From Micractinium sp. NFX-FRZ (Eukaryota; Chlorophyta; Trebouxiophyceae; Chlorellales; Chlorellaceae): 64,000 bases of DNA. The stretch is taken from the NCBI GenBank assembly GCA_029339195.1, contig JAPTJF010000078.1, positions 62,001 through 126,000 on the forward strand, read 5' to 3'. Every line of letters begins with the position of its first letter. Position 1 is the first letter of the stretch. Shown here piece after piece: positions 9,761-20,608 of this stretch. The notes beneath the pieces were generated by a model. That model ran no database searches, was not told where the DNA came from, and saw nothing but the letters and a program-made list of their open reading frames with translations. The translations under genes and the position numbers were made by a program.

Positions 9761-12700
9761 AGCACATGCTGGCCCTGCTGTGTCAGCAGCTGCATCACTT
9801 GTCCGACAAAAGCGGGGTCGGCGGGTGGCATCCCGCCGCCGAGCGCCCCTGGCTGCTGCTGCTGCTGCTGCTGCTGCTGCAGGCTGGCTGCAATGGCTGC
9901 TGCCATTTCTGGCGACACGAGGCCGGAGGGCACAGTGGGTGTTGCCATGGAGAGTTGCTCCATTCCGGTGAGGCCAGTGGGGAGGGACCCGCTCCTCTCT
10001 CCCGCCATGCCTGTCGTCACCTGCTGCTGCGCCGCCAGCATGTGCAGCTGCGGGTTGCCGCTGCCTCCCGACGAAGGGCCGCTCCCCGAGCTGAAGCCCT
10101 TGCCCCCCATGCTGCCGCCATTTGCCAGCGACCCATTGAGCTGCTGCTGCTGCTGCTGCTGCTGGTTGGGCTGCTGGCTGCTGCCGTCGCCGCGCGTCGT
10201 CTGCTTCCGCTTCTTGTGCTTCACAATCTCGCGCCGCGGCCAGCGGGGCACACCGAGACGCCTGCAGCAGCGGCGGCGGGGGGGCAGCGGTGGCACAGGG
10301 GTCACACATTGGGACAGCGGGGCAGGTGGGGCAGGTGGGAGCCCGGCAGGTAGGGAGGGGCTGCCTGCCGTGCCAAGCTGCACCGAGCTCCAGTCACTCC
10401 CACACAATTTGAGAGGCAGGTTGCGACACAGCGGGCCGCTCTCTGCTGGTAGGCTGATGGCCCAGTGCTTACCTGCACGCGCGCTTCAGTGTGGTAGGGC
10501 AGATGTTGAGCCGCGCCGCAGCCTCCTTCAAGCCATACCCAAACTGCAGGGGGGAGGGGAGGGGAGGCAGTTTGGGGGCGTGGCAAGTGTGGGCGACCCA
10601 CGCCGCTATCCACTTTTACTTCCCATGCCGAAGGCCCTGCATTGCCCATCACCCACTGCTATGTCAGCACCCTGCCACACCGTCACATGGTCAGATACCG
10701 TGGCATGGGGTGAACGTCATGCACCCCGCTTGAACCCACCCGCCTCAGTGACCACACCACCCCGCAGCACCACGCCAGGCCACGCCTTGTCACCCCAGGC
10801 CGCCTTGCCACATTAGCGCGCCTGCGCCGCCAAGTCATCGTACGTTGGCACTCAGCCCACTCCCACCCCCGTGCTGCCACAGCACGGTGCGCAACCTCCA
10901 CACTCACCCCACCTCAGCACGCCCTGCCACCTCAGCGCACCTGCGCCGCCAGGTCATCGTACGTCAGCACGCGGTTGCCCTGGCCATACTTCTGGGCAGC
11001 CCCGGGCGCGGGCCTCAGGAACGGGCGGTCCTCCTCGTCTGTCTCATCATCACCCATCTCATCATCCTGATCCTGATCCTGCTGCTGCTGCTGCTGCGCC
11101 TGCTGCTGCGCCTGCGCCTGCGCCTGCACCTGCTGCTGCGCATGTTCTTCCACCTGCTGCGCCTGCTGCTGCGCCTGCTGCTGCGCCTGCGCCTGCTGCT
11201 GCTGCTGCTGCAGCGGGTCCAGCAGCTGCCCCTGCCCTTGCAGCTGCTGCCCACCGCCACCGAGCCCCGCCGTGACCGCGGGAGAGTGGCCCAGCAGGCC
11301 GCTACCATTAATGAAACTGCTTGGCCCGGTGGCCGGCCCTCCCAGGTTCACCACAGGCTGCTGCTGCATGTGGTGCACCCCGAGCAGCGTGGCCAGCTGT
11401 TGAGGTGCCGAGAAGCCGGCAGCTATGCCCGGGTACTGCAGCAGCTGCGCCACGGCAGCAGCCAACACTGAGGGGTTGGGGGACACCTGCTGCTGCTGCG
11501 CTGGCGGCTGGCCTGCCTGCTGCTGCTGCTGCTGCGGCGGCGGCGGCTGGCCTGCCTGCTGAGACGGCGGCTGTGCCCCGTGCTGCGCGGTGCTCCCGGA
11601 GGGAAGGCCGCCGCCGCTGCCGCTGTGGTGCACGCTGGCGTGCACCACCTGCGGAGGCAGGCTGCCGCCGCTGCCCACCATGCCTGGGCGGCCCTCCAGC
11701 GAACCTGACAGCCGGTGGCTGCCCTGCTGGTTGTGCTGCTGCGCTGCGGCCACACCGGCCGCCGCGCCGGCCGCCGCCGCCAGCAGCGTCGACGGCGTCT
11801 GCCCAAGGGGGCCGCTGCCGCCGCCGCTGCCGCTGCCGCCGCCCGCCATCTGCTGCTGCTGCGGCGCGGGAGAGGCCATGCCCTGTGGCAGCGTGCCAGA
11901 CGCCAGACGCTGCAGCTGCAGCTTCCCGCCCTCCCCTGCACCTTCCTGCGTGCCGTTGGCCGCCGCCGCCGCCGCCGCCTCGGGAGCAGGGGCAGCGTCG
12001 CCGCCGCCAGCTCCCTCGCCGCCAGCTCCCTCCTTGCCGCCGCCGCCGCCGCCACCTTCGCCGCCGCCGCCTCCTCCGGCTGCCCCCTCCCGCTTGACCG
12101 TGGGAAGCACGATGCTGCCAGCCACGCCTGCCATGTCATCCCCACCCGCCGCTGCTCGCAGGTCCAGCCGCGGCGCTATGCCCGACTCAAGAGCGGACAC
12201 GCCGTCGTCGGCGGCTCCCAGGTGGCGCAGCCCCAGCCGCTGGTCCCCCAGGCTGCCGGTGTCCACAACAGCAGTGAATAGACCCTGGGACTGGAGGCAG
12301 GAGCTGCAGGGCGGGCGCAGGGCAGGGGAGGATGGTCATACATCCGGGTGACACACGTTGGGCCTGCGAGGCACACTGCTTGATACACAACCCAGCACAG
12401 CAGTCTGCCCACGAAAACTTCCTTGCACTCACATCGCCCAGCCCACCATGCCCGCTTGCGTACCACCCAGGCCTGAGCGGCATACCACCATTGGCACCAA
12501 TACACAAAACAGCACAACAGCAAGCGCCTGCCTGCACTCACATGATCCAGCCCACCATGCCCGCAAAGTTGACGTCCGGGTCTGTGAGCACAACCTCAAA
12601 CACGCCCAGGCACGAGTCCCGGGCGGCGCCGGCATACAGCGGCATGAAGAGCGTGGAATGCACCCGGCAGCGCTGCAGGGAGGGGAACGACGGGAGGAGA

Positions 12701-13807
12701 GGACGGCAGGAGGGGCGTGAGGGGCGGTGGGTGGGTGGATCAGCTCCTCAGCAGGGCGGCAGGGCAGGCGCATGCAGGCACGGCGTGCCTGTGCAGAATG
12801 AACGATCAATCGCCCGGCGAGCGGCGGCGCAGCGGCGGGCCCGGCAGCAGCGTGGCATGCCACGGCCTGTGCATACGCGGTGAGCACTGACGGCAGCAAA
12901 GTGCAGCACCCACCTGCGCCTCTGCTGCCCGAAGATACACGTGCTGGTCATATCGCTGCACGTGGTTTGACATCTCCGGCTCGCCGCTCGTGAACACGCG
13001 CCCCACTGCAGAGTGGCAGTGCAAGGCAGGGCGGACGCAGCACGGATGATGCCAGGGTCTTGTGTGGGGCGCTCGGTGGCACAACAGGCACCGCTTTAGA
13101 CGCGGCGGTGACCGGCAGGCACGCAAGCGCACATGCAGCCGTGCAGGCAGCGCCCTGCATGCCTTGCGCACGTCCCCAGCTGCCTAGACCGGCAGATAGA
13201 GGGCCGTCTGGCAGGGAATACTGCCAGACCAAAGGTAGGGGCAGGCACCTGCCCGCCAGCTACCACCCCGATTCCGGTCCCGCCCCTCCATACCTGCACC
13301 CATCTGCTGCGGCTTGCTGACGTCAGTGGAAAACTTGTACTTGCAGGAGATGCAGCGGAAGAGGGCCAGAAGGTCCCCCACTCCATTGATGGAATAGGGC
13401 AGGCCCTGCAGGGGGCGGGCAGCATGCAGTCCGAAGTTGGGTGGGGAGGACAGCGGTGCGGGGAGCAGCGGTGCGGGGAGCCCCGACCCGCTACCCGTGC
13501 CGGACGGTTCGGCCGCCCCTGCTGGACCACTTGTAAGCAGCAGGCGACCTCATGCACCTGAGTATTTAACACCACGGCGCCGGCATCGTCGGTGTCTGGG
13601 AGCCATATCTGCACAGGCGCGACAAGTGTAAGCTGTCATGTAAGCTAAAATGGGAGAGTCTCGAGAGCAGGAGAGCAGCGCCAGAGCGCAAACACCTTAA
13701 CATACCTGAGCAAGGCTCCCAGTTCGACTGCTGGCCTGGCTGTTGTTGAAATCTGACAACGCCGCTGCGAGCCGCTGAATGACCGCCTCTCCCGGCCTCT
13801 CAACCAT
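8833..13807 (-). CDS. NIT2: RWP-RK transcription factor of the NIT2/NIN-like (NLP) type
   Basis: Minus-strand exons 13706-13807, 13558-13608, 13294-13405, 12914-13005, 12542-12672, 10941-12303, 10473-10543, 9501-10261 and 8833-9047 join to 965 residues. NIT2 of Chlamydomonas is the nuclear activator of nitrate assimilation genes; NLPs do the same in plants. The first ~190 residues have the NLP GAF-like pattern: IWLP, then VGRVFTSGEPE..VQRYDQ..YLR, then FMPLYAG..CLGVFEVV. The RWP-RK domain lies near residues 608-655 and is split over three exons: LTYDDLAAQFGYGLKEAA, NICPTTLKRACRRLGV, PRWPRREI. The rest is low-complexity Gly/Gln/Ser-rich, with poly-Gln tracts from CAG repeats before and after the DNA-binding domain. 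Start is the first in-frame ATG. Regulation of nitrate genes here is inferred from the family. Confidence 0.9.
9729..11215 (-). repeat. CAG/CTG tracts encoding poly-Gln in the RWP-RK factor
   Basis: CTG runs on the plus strand at about 9731-9760, 9852-9880, 10141-10162 and an interrupted block at 11080-11212 are in frame and encode Gln tracts of 6-12 residues. They flank the RWP-RK domain and resemble activation-domain repeats that vary in length between strains. Confidence 0.85.
10815..10850 (-). repeat. echo of RWP-RK factor exon 6 end
   Basis: The minus strand here repeats the end of exon 6 (YDDLAAQ), about 100 bp inside the following intron. The donor has changed from GTGCGC to GCGCGC. 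A second echo, of the end of exon 5 with its GTGAGTGCA donor region, lies at 12422-12455 opposite the real copy at 12531-12564. Confidence 0.85.
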
Positions 13808-14646
13808 TGGCCCCGCCTTGCCGCCGCCGCGTGAGGCCTCCTGTCGCGCTCGCTTATGCTGAGTTATATAGGCGTTATGCCTCCATGGTTGGACGTCAGA
13901 ACCCGCACGCCGGTAAAATCGCTGGCCGGTGCGAGGCGGCCACCACCGCGGCGAGGTGTTGTGGATCCTGAAAGCAAAGCGGTCCGAGAGCACGGAGAGC
14001 GCGGCGAGCGAGGCAGGAGGGTGGTCTTTCTCCCACAGGAGCCCCACCAAAGCGGCCCGCCACGTGGCGACGCAGCGGTGATGACGTCACGTCACGGCAT
14101 GGATGTTGCTTACATGTCCTTACAGGTCACATGCCGCTTTGTGAGTGAACAGAACAACACAGAGACTTTACACTGGTGAATTTCATCACGAAGTGATTTG
14201 GGTTCAAGGGGGGCGTAGGGCGGCCTGGCAGCGCTGTGTGTAGCTTCCGAGACGGCGCTCGGGCGGCCGCCACGTCCGCCGCCTAGCTGGCTGCAGTTGC
14301 TCAAGCTCATGCGCCTGCAAGCCACGCGTGCCGAGTGTCAAGGTAGACGTGATGCCGGCCTTTAAAGCCTGCAGGGTTGTGGGCGGGCAGGAAAGCAGTA
14401 CTGTGTGACGAGGCTTTCGGGGCGGGCATGCTTAGGGGGAGATCTCAATGCTGCCTGGGATGAACTCTTGCCCGTCAGGCGTGACGCCTCTGTTACCGCC
14501 GACCCTGACTTCTCGCCAAACGGCGAGAGGGAGCAAGCTCTGCATCAACACTGGCCTTGTGCCTGCCTGCTGCCACCAGCGCCAGCCAGCACGGCAGGCC
14601 GGACAGGCCACGCTGGCTGGCCCCTCCCTCACTGCCCCCCCCACCC
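13808..14646. other. intergenic: RWP-RK factor promoter and rhodanese 3' UTR
   Basis: Both neighbours are on the minus strand. The part next to 13807 should be the RWP-RK promoter and 5' UTR. Minus-strand TGTAA elements at 14168-14172, 14119-14123 and 14110-14114 could end the rhodanese transcript. No coding exon was found. Confidence 0.45.
14059..14089. promoter_or_regulatory. G-box and CRE-like palindromes upstream of the RWP-RK gene
   Basis: A perfect 10-bp palindrome GCCACGTGGC (14059-14068) and the 8-bp palindrome TGACGTCA (14082-14089), followed by another ACGTCA half-site, lie about 250-280 bp upstream of the RWP-RK start codon. These are classic bZIP/bHLH binding cores. Spacing between the first bases of the two palindromes is 23 bp. 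Function is inferred. Confidence 0.5.
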
Positions 14647-17274
14647 TTACTTGGGCGTCTCGGCGGCGGCGGGCGTGCGCCCAGCACCGGTCCCATCATA
14701 CTCCCCGATCATCGGCAAGCCTGCAGGCACATGTGGAAGAGAAGGCACTAAGAGCGGAACCAGGCGAGGGTGAGGGCGGGCAGGCAGGCAAGCAGTGAGG
14801 GAGCAGTCGCACCCAAGCCAGCGGTGAGCGAGTCCAGGCGGCAGAAAAGCAGGCGCGCAGAACACCAGACACTTCTTTGTGCATCGCCTCATCCACCCTG
14901 CCCCGCCACAGGCATGGGCACCCACATATGACGTGCAGTATGGGGTCATCTCGTGCCTGGACCCAGGTGACGACGCCTCCGTCGCAATGCATCACACGGT
15001 CGGCAGGCACAGCACAAGAACCACTACTTGTTCACCCACAAGCCCGGAACCAACCAACAACCCACAGGCACCGCCCCAGCAAAAGGCATGCATTACGACC
15101 CTCTCCCCACCCACCCACTTGCTCAATACCAGGCTTATCACCTGCAAGTCACCTAGTGCGCAAACACCACGCACCAATGCATCCACCCCCGCAACCCACC
15201 TGCCCGGAACCAGGCGTAGACTCCTCCGTCCAGATGCATCACGCGGTCGGCAGGCAGGCTGCCTGTGCTCAACACCTGCAGTGGAGGCGGCAGCAGCGGG
15301 TTCACACTCAAAGGTTGGAAGAGCAGGCAGCAGCGGGCTTCGCACTCAAAACTTGGCATCGCAGGCAGCAGCAGCCGCCAGCCGGCAGAAGCTGCAGCAG
15401 TAGCCAAACACTTTGCAGTGCCATGAAATGCAGGTTGTTGCAGGCAGCACGGCCTGCCACAAGCAGGCCTGCCAGAAACTGTGGGGTGCGCTTGTTCCTG
15501 TGAACCCCATGCTGCCGCTCCCTAGCAGCAGCAGCAGCGCCAGCGTGCCAGCCGCAGCGCTGCATGAGGTGTCAGCCACAGCTCGCACAGCAGCTGGTCC
15601 GAGCAGTCGGCACATGTCCAGCTATCCTACCGCCCAGCACACAATCCATGGTGCGAGACCAGCACATGTCTCATTAACTGAGGCTGAAAGCCGCCCCCGC
15701 CCCCGCCCCTGCCAGCCGGGCCGGCGCAGCCAGGGCCAGGGTTCAGGGTTTTGAAACCCTACCTTCCAAGCTGCCTTGAGGCTGCGCGACACCTTGCCCT
15801 GCGGGAAGTTGACCGAGGGCACCAGCGTGCCGCCCGCCTCACAAGCCAGGATGACCTGCACAGCGCAGCACAGCGCAGCACAGCGCAGCACAGTTTGTTG
15901 TGAGGGGAGAGGCGGCGCGGGCATAGGAGGGGGGGCGGATGGGGACAGCAGGGGTTTGGATGCAACCCGCAACGCACGCTGTGGCAGGCCATGAGGAGCG
16001 CGGTGGGGCAGGCGGGCAGCGGCCAGGCAGGCTGTCGAGCACCCAGGCACCCAGCCCAGCAGGCTGCCAACCCCCGCCTGCCCCGCTCACCGCCTTGCCC
16101 TGGCCCGCGGCCGCCGCAATCTGCGCGGGCAGCTCGGCGTTGGGCTTGGTGGGCGTCACACCGTTGGCTTTGCAGGCCAGCCACTTGGCAAACTCTCCGG
16201 GGGAGGAGGGGGAGTCGATGACGAGGAAAGCGGGCACGCAGACGGAGCCCCTGGGGGCGCCCTGCACAGGGGGGAGGTGGGGGCGCGGCGGGGGTGCGCG
16301 TGCGGGTGTGGGTGCATGGCATGGGCGGGGGGGTGCGAGGAGGGCAGGCAAGCGGAGGCGGCGGGGTCGACTTGCAAACGGCAGCGGAAAGGAGGTCCTC
16401 GAGTGGCATGTGCCAAAAGGAGAGGCAACGTGCGTGGATGTGAGCGCAGAGTGGGGGAGGGCATGTGAGCGGTGCAGTTTGTGCTGACCGCGCGGTGCGA
16501 GACGGGCAGGCTGGCTCCGCCACTCGTGAGCGGCGCAGCGTGGGCCAGCGTGCCCCGCTCGTGCTCCTCACACACCACACAACCGTCGTGCGCTCACCCC
16601 ACCCTGCCACTCCACTCTCACTGCACCTACACTGCACCGTCACCATCCACAGCAAACAAGTAACTCCACATCAACAGCCCTGTCACCCTCACTGCACATA
16701 CACTGCGCCATCACCACCCACAGCAAACAATAACTCCCACATCAGCCCTGCCCCTGTCCTCACCTTGTCGTGGTCGTCCTGAGGCCGCACATCAATCAGC
16801 ACCGCCTTGCCCAGCTCCACCATGTCGAATGCCTGCTCGGCATTCACGCTGCGCGTGCTGTGCTTGCTGGACAGGTCGGTGAAGATCTTCTCCCATGCGG
16901 GGTACTTGGTATCCGCCTGTGGGGGAGGTTAAGGGGTGGAGAAACGCGCGTGGTGGGCATGGCAGGGAGCGCGCAGCGGGCGACGGTGGGGAGGGTAGGC
17001 AAGCAGGTGCCGAGCGGCGTGGGCGGCAAGGGAGGTCTGTAGGCACAGGCAGCCACAAGGCGCTGGTTTGAAACCCCTCTGTCAGCATGCAATAGGCTGG
17101 CCAGGCACGCCCAGGTAGGCACACCTGCGTGTCTGCTGCAGCCGCGGCGGTGCGCAGCTGGCGGCGGGGCAGCGACCTGCTGCAGGGCGCCGAGGCGGGC
17201 GCAAAGGCGCGGCGCGCGGCGCAGGGGCGGGTTACAGGCGCCAGAGGCGCTCTGCATGCCACGGTGGTCTGCAT
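14647..17274 (-). CDS. plastid rhodanese-like domain protein
   Basis: Minus-strand exons 17125-17274, 16764-16916, 16091-16261, 15763-15855, 15200-15275 and 14647-14720 give 238 residues. Rhodaneses move sulfane sulfur through a persulfide on the active-site Cys. The first ~50 residues are Ala/Arg/Ser-rich with no acidic residue until the end, a plastid transit peptide. The domain follows: VLIDVRPQDDHDK, then the active-site loop ILACEAGGTL with the catalytic Cys, the helix GKVSRSLKAA, and the closing block VMHLDGGVYAWFRAGGLP. The C terminus EYDGTGAGRTP is like plant thylakoid/plastid single-domain STR proteins. The substrate is not predictable. Introns carry echoes of exon 5 and a 70-bp tandem repeat. 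The gene is divergent from LON protein A across a 270-bp shared promoter. Confidence 0.9.
14936..15011 (-). repeat. echo of rhodanese exon 5
   Basis: The minus strand reads PADRVMHCDGGVVTWVQA, against PADRVMHLDGGVYAWFRA in the real exon at 15200-15275. It sits about 200 bp inside the downstream intron and the donor GGTGGG is lost. An echo of the low-complexity flank (GGCAGCAGCGGG) also occurs at 15288-15345. Confidence 0.85.
15858..15893. repeat. CAGCACAGCG tandem repeat at the rhodanese exon 4 acceptor
   Basis: Three and a half copies of a 10-bp unit run directly into the exon 4 acceptor on the minus strand. A similar CAGCA-rich array precedes an acceptor at 60913-60974 in the nucleotidase gene. 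Confidence 0.8.
16621..16762 (-). repeat. 70-bp tandem duplication ending at the rhodanese exon 2 donor
   Basis: Two head-to-tail copies, 16621-16690 and 16692-16762, share the blocks CACTGC, ACCATCCACAGCAAACAA and TAACTCC. The second copy runs into the exon 2 donor. This is a clear tandem duplication at an intron edge. Confidence 0.8.
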
Positions 17275-17544
17275 GGTTGGGCTGTGAGGGGGCCTGCTGC
17301 GCTGATCAAGAGGTGGGTTGTGGGGTTTGGGGGCTTGCAGCGGTCGGGCGGCGCTCCTGGTGATTGAAACCACTTTCACCGGACTGCTGGGCAGGTTGGA
17401 ACCTCAAGATTGTGCCACCCGCTCCGAGGGTGAGCGTGCTGTGCTGTGCAGAAAATTCGGGCAGGGCCGCCCTCCCGCGCGCTGGGCCCTCTGTTTTTAA
17501 ATCGCATCTGATCACAAATTCCCATCGGAAACCTTGAAGGCATT
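17275..17544. promoter_or_regulatory. bidirectional promoter of rhodanese and LON protein A
   Basis: Only 270 bp separate two divergent start codons, so both promoters must overlap here. No TATA box is evident; a T-rich block TTTTTAAATC lies at about 17492-17503, 45 bp before the LON start. Confidence 0.5.
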
Positions 17545-20500
17545 ATGTTGGCACAAAGTTGCCGGAGCAGCGCGCCCCCTCACAGTCTAGGGGTTCCGTC
17601 ACGCACCGCCCACCAGGCTGTGGTAGGGCGGCTCTACCACAGCCGGGGGATAGTGGCAGCAGCATCAGGCGGTGCTCAGGAGGGCGGCGCACCCCAGCCA
17701 GCGGCAGGGCGCCGGCGGCGCGCGATCGCGCTTGCCGCCACCGCCACCCCAGCGGCCGAGCTGACGCCAGAAGCTTGGTCACAATATGCACAGCAGCAAC
17801 AGGTGAATTGCACTGGAGAGCCTGCATATGATCAGCGCCGACGCCATGCAGGCTTGGGAGCCTGCCAGCATTCCCGCCGCCGGCGCCCAACCCACACCAC
17901 CCACCCCTGCCTGCCCGCCCTTGCAGGGCGCAGCACGCGCCAGCGGCACCCCTTTCCTGCTGCCGCTGCTTGTCTTCCCGCTTTGCGTGCTTCCCACGGA
18001 GACTCTCACATTGCCGGTCCAAGATGCCTGCTACCGGCAAATGTTTGGGCTAGTGGAGGGGTCTGCCTCGCGCCTGTTCGGGGCGACTCTGGCAGACCCT
18101 GGGAGGAACACGATGGAGAGCGGTGGGTGGACTGCGCTGCATGCATTGTGCGCTGTGCATGCTGTGCCGGTCTGCAATGCGCTGTGCTCTGCTTGCTGTG
18201 CATCGCTGCGTCGTGCTGTGAACTGTCGCATCGTGCAGGAGGAGTGCGGCGCCGCTGCGCCATGCGCGCCGCCTTGCTTGGGCTGCCGGCAGCACTCGGC
18301 CCAGCATGCATGCTGCCTTTCAACTGCACTGACTGTTCCCACCGCTCCTGCCCACCCTCCTTGCCTGCCTGCCTGCTGCAGTGGGTGCGCTGTGCGAGCT
18401 CACACACGTGGTGCACATGTCACAGCAGGCACAGCAGGAGGGAGGCGGGGAGGCACCAGACATGCTGCTGGTCGCAGCCCGTGTGGTGGGCCGCTTTCAG
18501 ACGGATGCAGTGCTGGCAAGCGAGCCCTTTGTCACAGGTGTGAGGCGGGCAGGGGCGGGGTGTCGAGAGATGCTGTAACTGGTGGTGCTGGGGCTGGCGA
18601 GAAGGTCGGCAGGTGGCTGAGCAGGGGGAGCGGGTGAGTCTCCGTGTTTCTACGCACACATGCGCGAGGCATGGGAACCACACGCCCGCCGCCCCACCTG
18701 GCGTGGGCACTGCTTGTAGTCCTGTGCACTGCAGCCCCACCCCCTGTTGTGCACTCCTCTTCACCTGCTCTGCAGTCCTGGCACGGGAGTATGCAGACAG
18801 CCAGCCGGCGGATGACTGGGAGGAGCTGCAGCTCGCAGCCCAGGAGCAGCGCGTGTGGAAGGAGCTGCTGCAGGTGCCTGCCTGCCTGCCTGCCTGCCTG
18901 GGGGATGTGGGGTGCCATGCTGGGCGGGGAGGGTGGGAGGTGATGGCTGGGTGTCTGGCCTGGTGTTGTGCCCAGCTGCCGTCCTAGTGCGCACGTGCTC
19001 CCCACCATGTGTGCTCCCCTTGTGTTGTGCTGACTTCCCTGCTGCTGGGACCGCCTCGCCACAGGCATAGGCATGAGGTTGAAAGCGCACAAGAGTTTCA
19101 CGGACTCCTTTTTCCTGGACCCTCTCCCTTTTTTCCTCTGCCCACTGTTCTCTGTTCTCTGCTCTCCGTTCCACTGCTCTCCCTCGTCTCTCCTCGGTTC
19201 TTCTGTGTCTCATAAGCCGTCTCTTTGCCTGCAGGTGTTCAGCCTGGCTGACAAGCTGCAAGGCCTGCTGACGGGGCAGCTGGGTGAGCGGCGCCGCCGC
19301 CTTTTGGGGCAGCTTGGGTGGCGAGGGGGGCAACATTTGAATGTCAGCTGCAGATCCATGGCCTGCTCGAGAAGCTCACTTTAAGAGCCATGGGCTTGCC
19401 GACACCTCCCTGTGACGAAGTTTTATTTCCCCACCTCAGTCTGCTCCCGACTCACATAGCCACGCCCCTGCTTCCTGGGTCGTGCAGCTGCCCGGCTGGA
19501 GGGGTTGAGCGAGAATGAAGAAATCCTGCGCTGGAGCCCCAGCAGGGAAGCGCGCAACAGCGTGCCCGCCGCCGCCTCGGCAGACACCGCCATGCTGGCG
19601 CAGGTGGGTGCTGGCCAGTGCATGCTGCATTTGTAACCTTTGGTGCTTGCGGCCTGCCCGCCCGCCTGCCTGCCCACCTGCTTGCCCACCCGCCTGCCTG
19701 TTAGCCCGCGCACCTGCCTGCCTGCCTGCCTGCCTGCCGTGCTTAGTAATGCTTACAACCTACCCGACTGACCAGCCCTTTGTGCCTGCCTTGCCTGTTG
19801 GGCGCTGCGCAGGTGGCCTCGGTGGGCATACTGGGTGACCCGCGCACCCTGCCTGAGCGCACGAGGGAGCACCTGTGCCTAGGTGGGTTCCCATGGGGCG
19901 GCTGGAACCTGCTCTGCTGATTGGGTGCACACTCACACCTCCGGCCTCCATTGCTGGTTGGCACAGCGCAGGCCCTGGGCAGGCAGCACTTGATGGGTGC
20001 TGCTCTGCCCCTTTGTGCAGCCTGCTTGAGCAGCACTGTAACACTCACCAGCACCTGCCGCTGCTTGCGTCCCTCCCTTCAGACGCGCTGCACCCGGTGA
20101 GCGAGGATGGGCGGCGGGAGTGGTTCAGCTTCGCCCTGGCTTCCACCCTGGGCCTGACCATGAGGCAGCAGCAGCAGCTGATGTACACCCAGGTGGGTGC
20201 TGTACTGCTGATGTACTGCCACGTGCACTGCTGTGCTGCGGCACTGCTTCGCTGCCAGACGTGCTGATGCATGACAGTGCTGGTACACGGCAGTGCGCTG
20301 GTGAAGTGATGTATAGCCAGGTGGGGTGCGCGCCGCGGGCCAGCCTAGAGGGGGATGGGTGGCACGTCAGGAGCTCTGGGCAGGCCTCGTGTACTTGCAG
20401 GGCGCTGGGTGCTGCGTGCCCACCTGAGGCCTGACGCCCTGCCCCCTGCCCGCCTGCCTGCCCACCCACGCCCGCCCGCCTGCCCGCCCACGCCCGCCTG

Positions 20501-20608
20501 CAGAGCACCACGGAGCGGCTGCACACGGCAGAGGCGGTGCTGCTGGAGTGGCGCGGCCACTTGGCGGCCTGCGCTGCACTGCACAACTCCATGCCGCCTG
20601 AGGCTTGA
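17545..20608 (+). CDS. plastid LON N-terminal (substrate-binding) domain protein A
   Basis: Exons 17545-17802, 17927-18122, 18382-18537, 18776-18873, 19235-19283, 19488-19603, 19813-19882, 20083-20192 and 20504-20608 give 385 residues. It has the LON/La N-terminal domain (PFLLPLLVFPL, then VGALCELTHVV, then ARVVGRF) but neither the AAA+ module nor the Ser/Lys protease domain, like plant 'LON domain' proteins of unknown function. The N terminus (about 60 residues, Arg/Ala/Ser-rich) suggests a plastid. The block corresponding to IFEPRYR of its paralogue at 24147-27454 is degenerate here (LPVQDACYR). It lacks the paralogue's intron 2 and has an extra intron (19604-19812) inside the paralogue's exon 7. 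A TGTAA signal is at 21260. Confidence 0.85.
19598..19816 (+). repeat. 10-bp direct repeats bounding a paralogue-specific intron
   Basis: GCGCAGGTGG occurs exactly at the 5' junction (19598-19607) and the 3' junction (19807-19816) of intron 6 of LON protein A. The cut falls inside CAG|GT in both copies. The other LON paralogue has no intron at this place. Confidence 0.85.
20305..20330 (+). repeat. echo of LON protein A exon 8 end
   Basis: GTGATGTATAGCCAGGTGGG resembles the real exon end and donor CTGATGTACACCCAGGTGGG about 125 bp upstream. A shorter TGATGTACTGCC copy lies between them at 20210. Confidence 0.75.

Noticed and set aside
9239..10816. Long plus-strand open frame (525 codons) opposite the RWP-RK gene
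   Set aside because: It is rich in Cys/Leu runs that are simply the antisense of CAG repeats. The minus strand has a complete, in-phase exon chain with a recognised domain.
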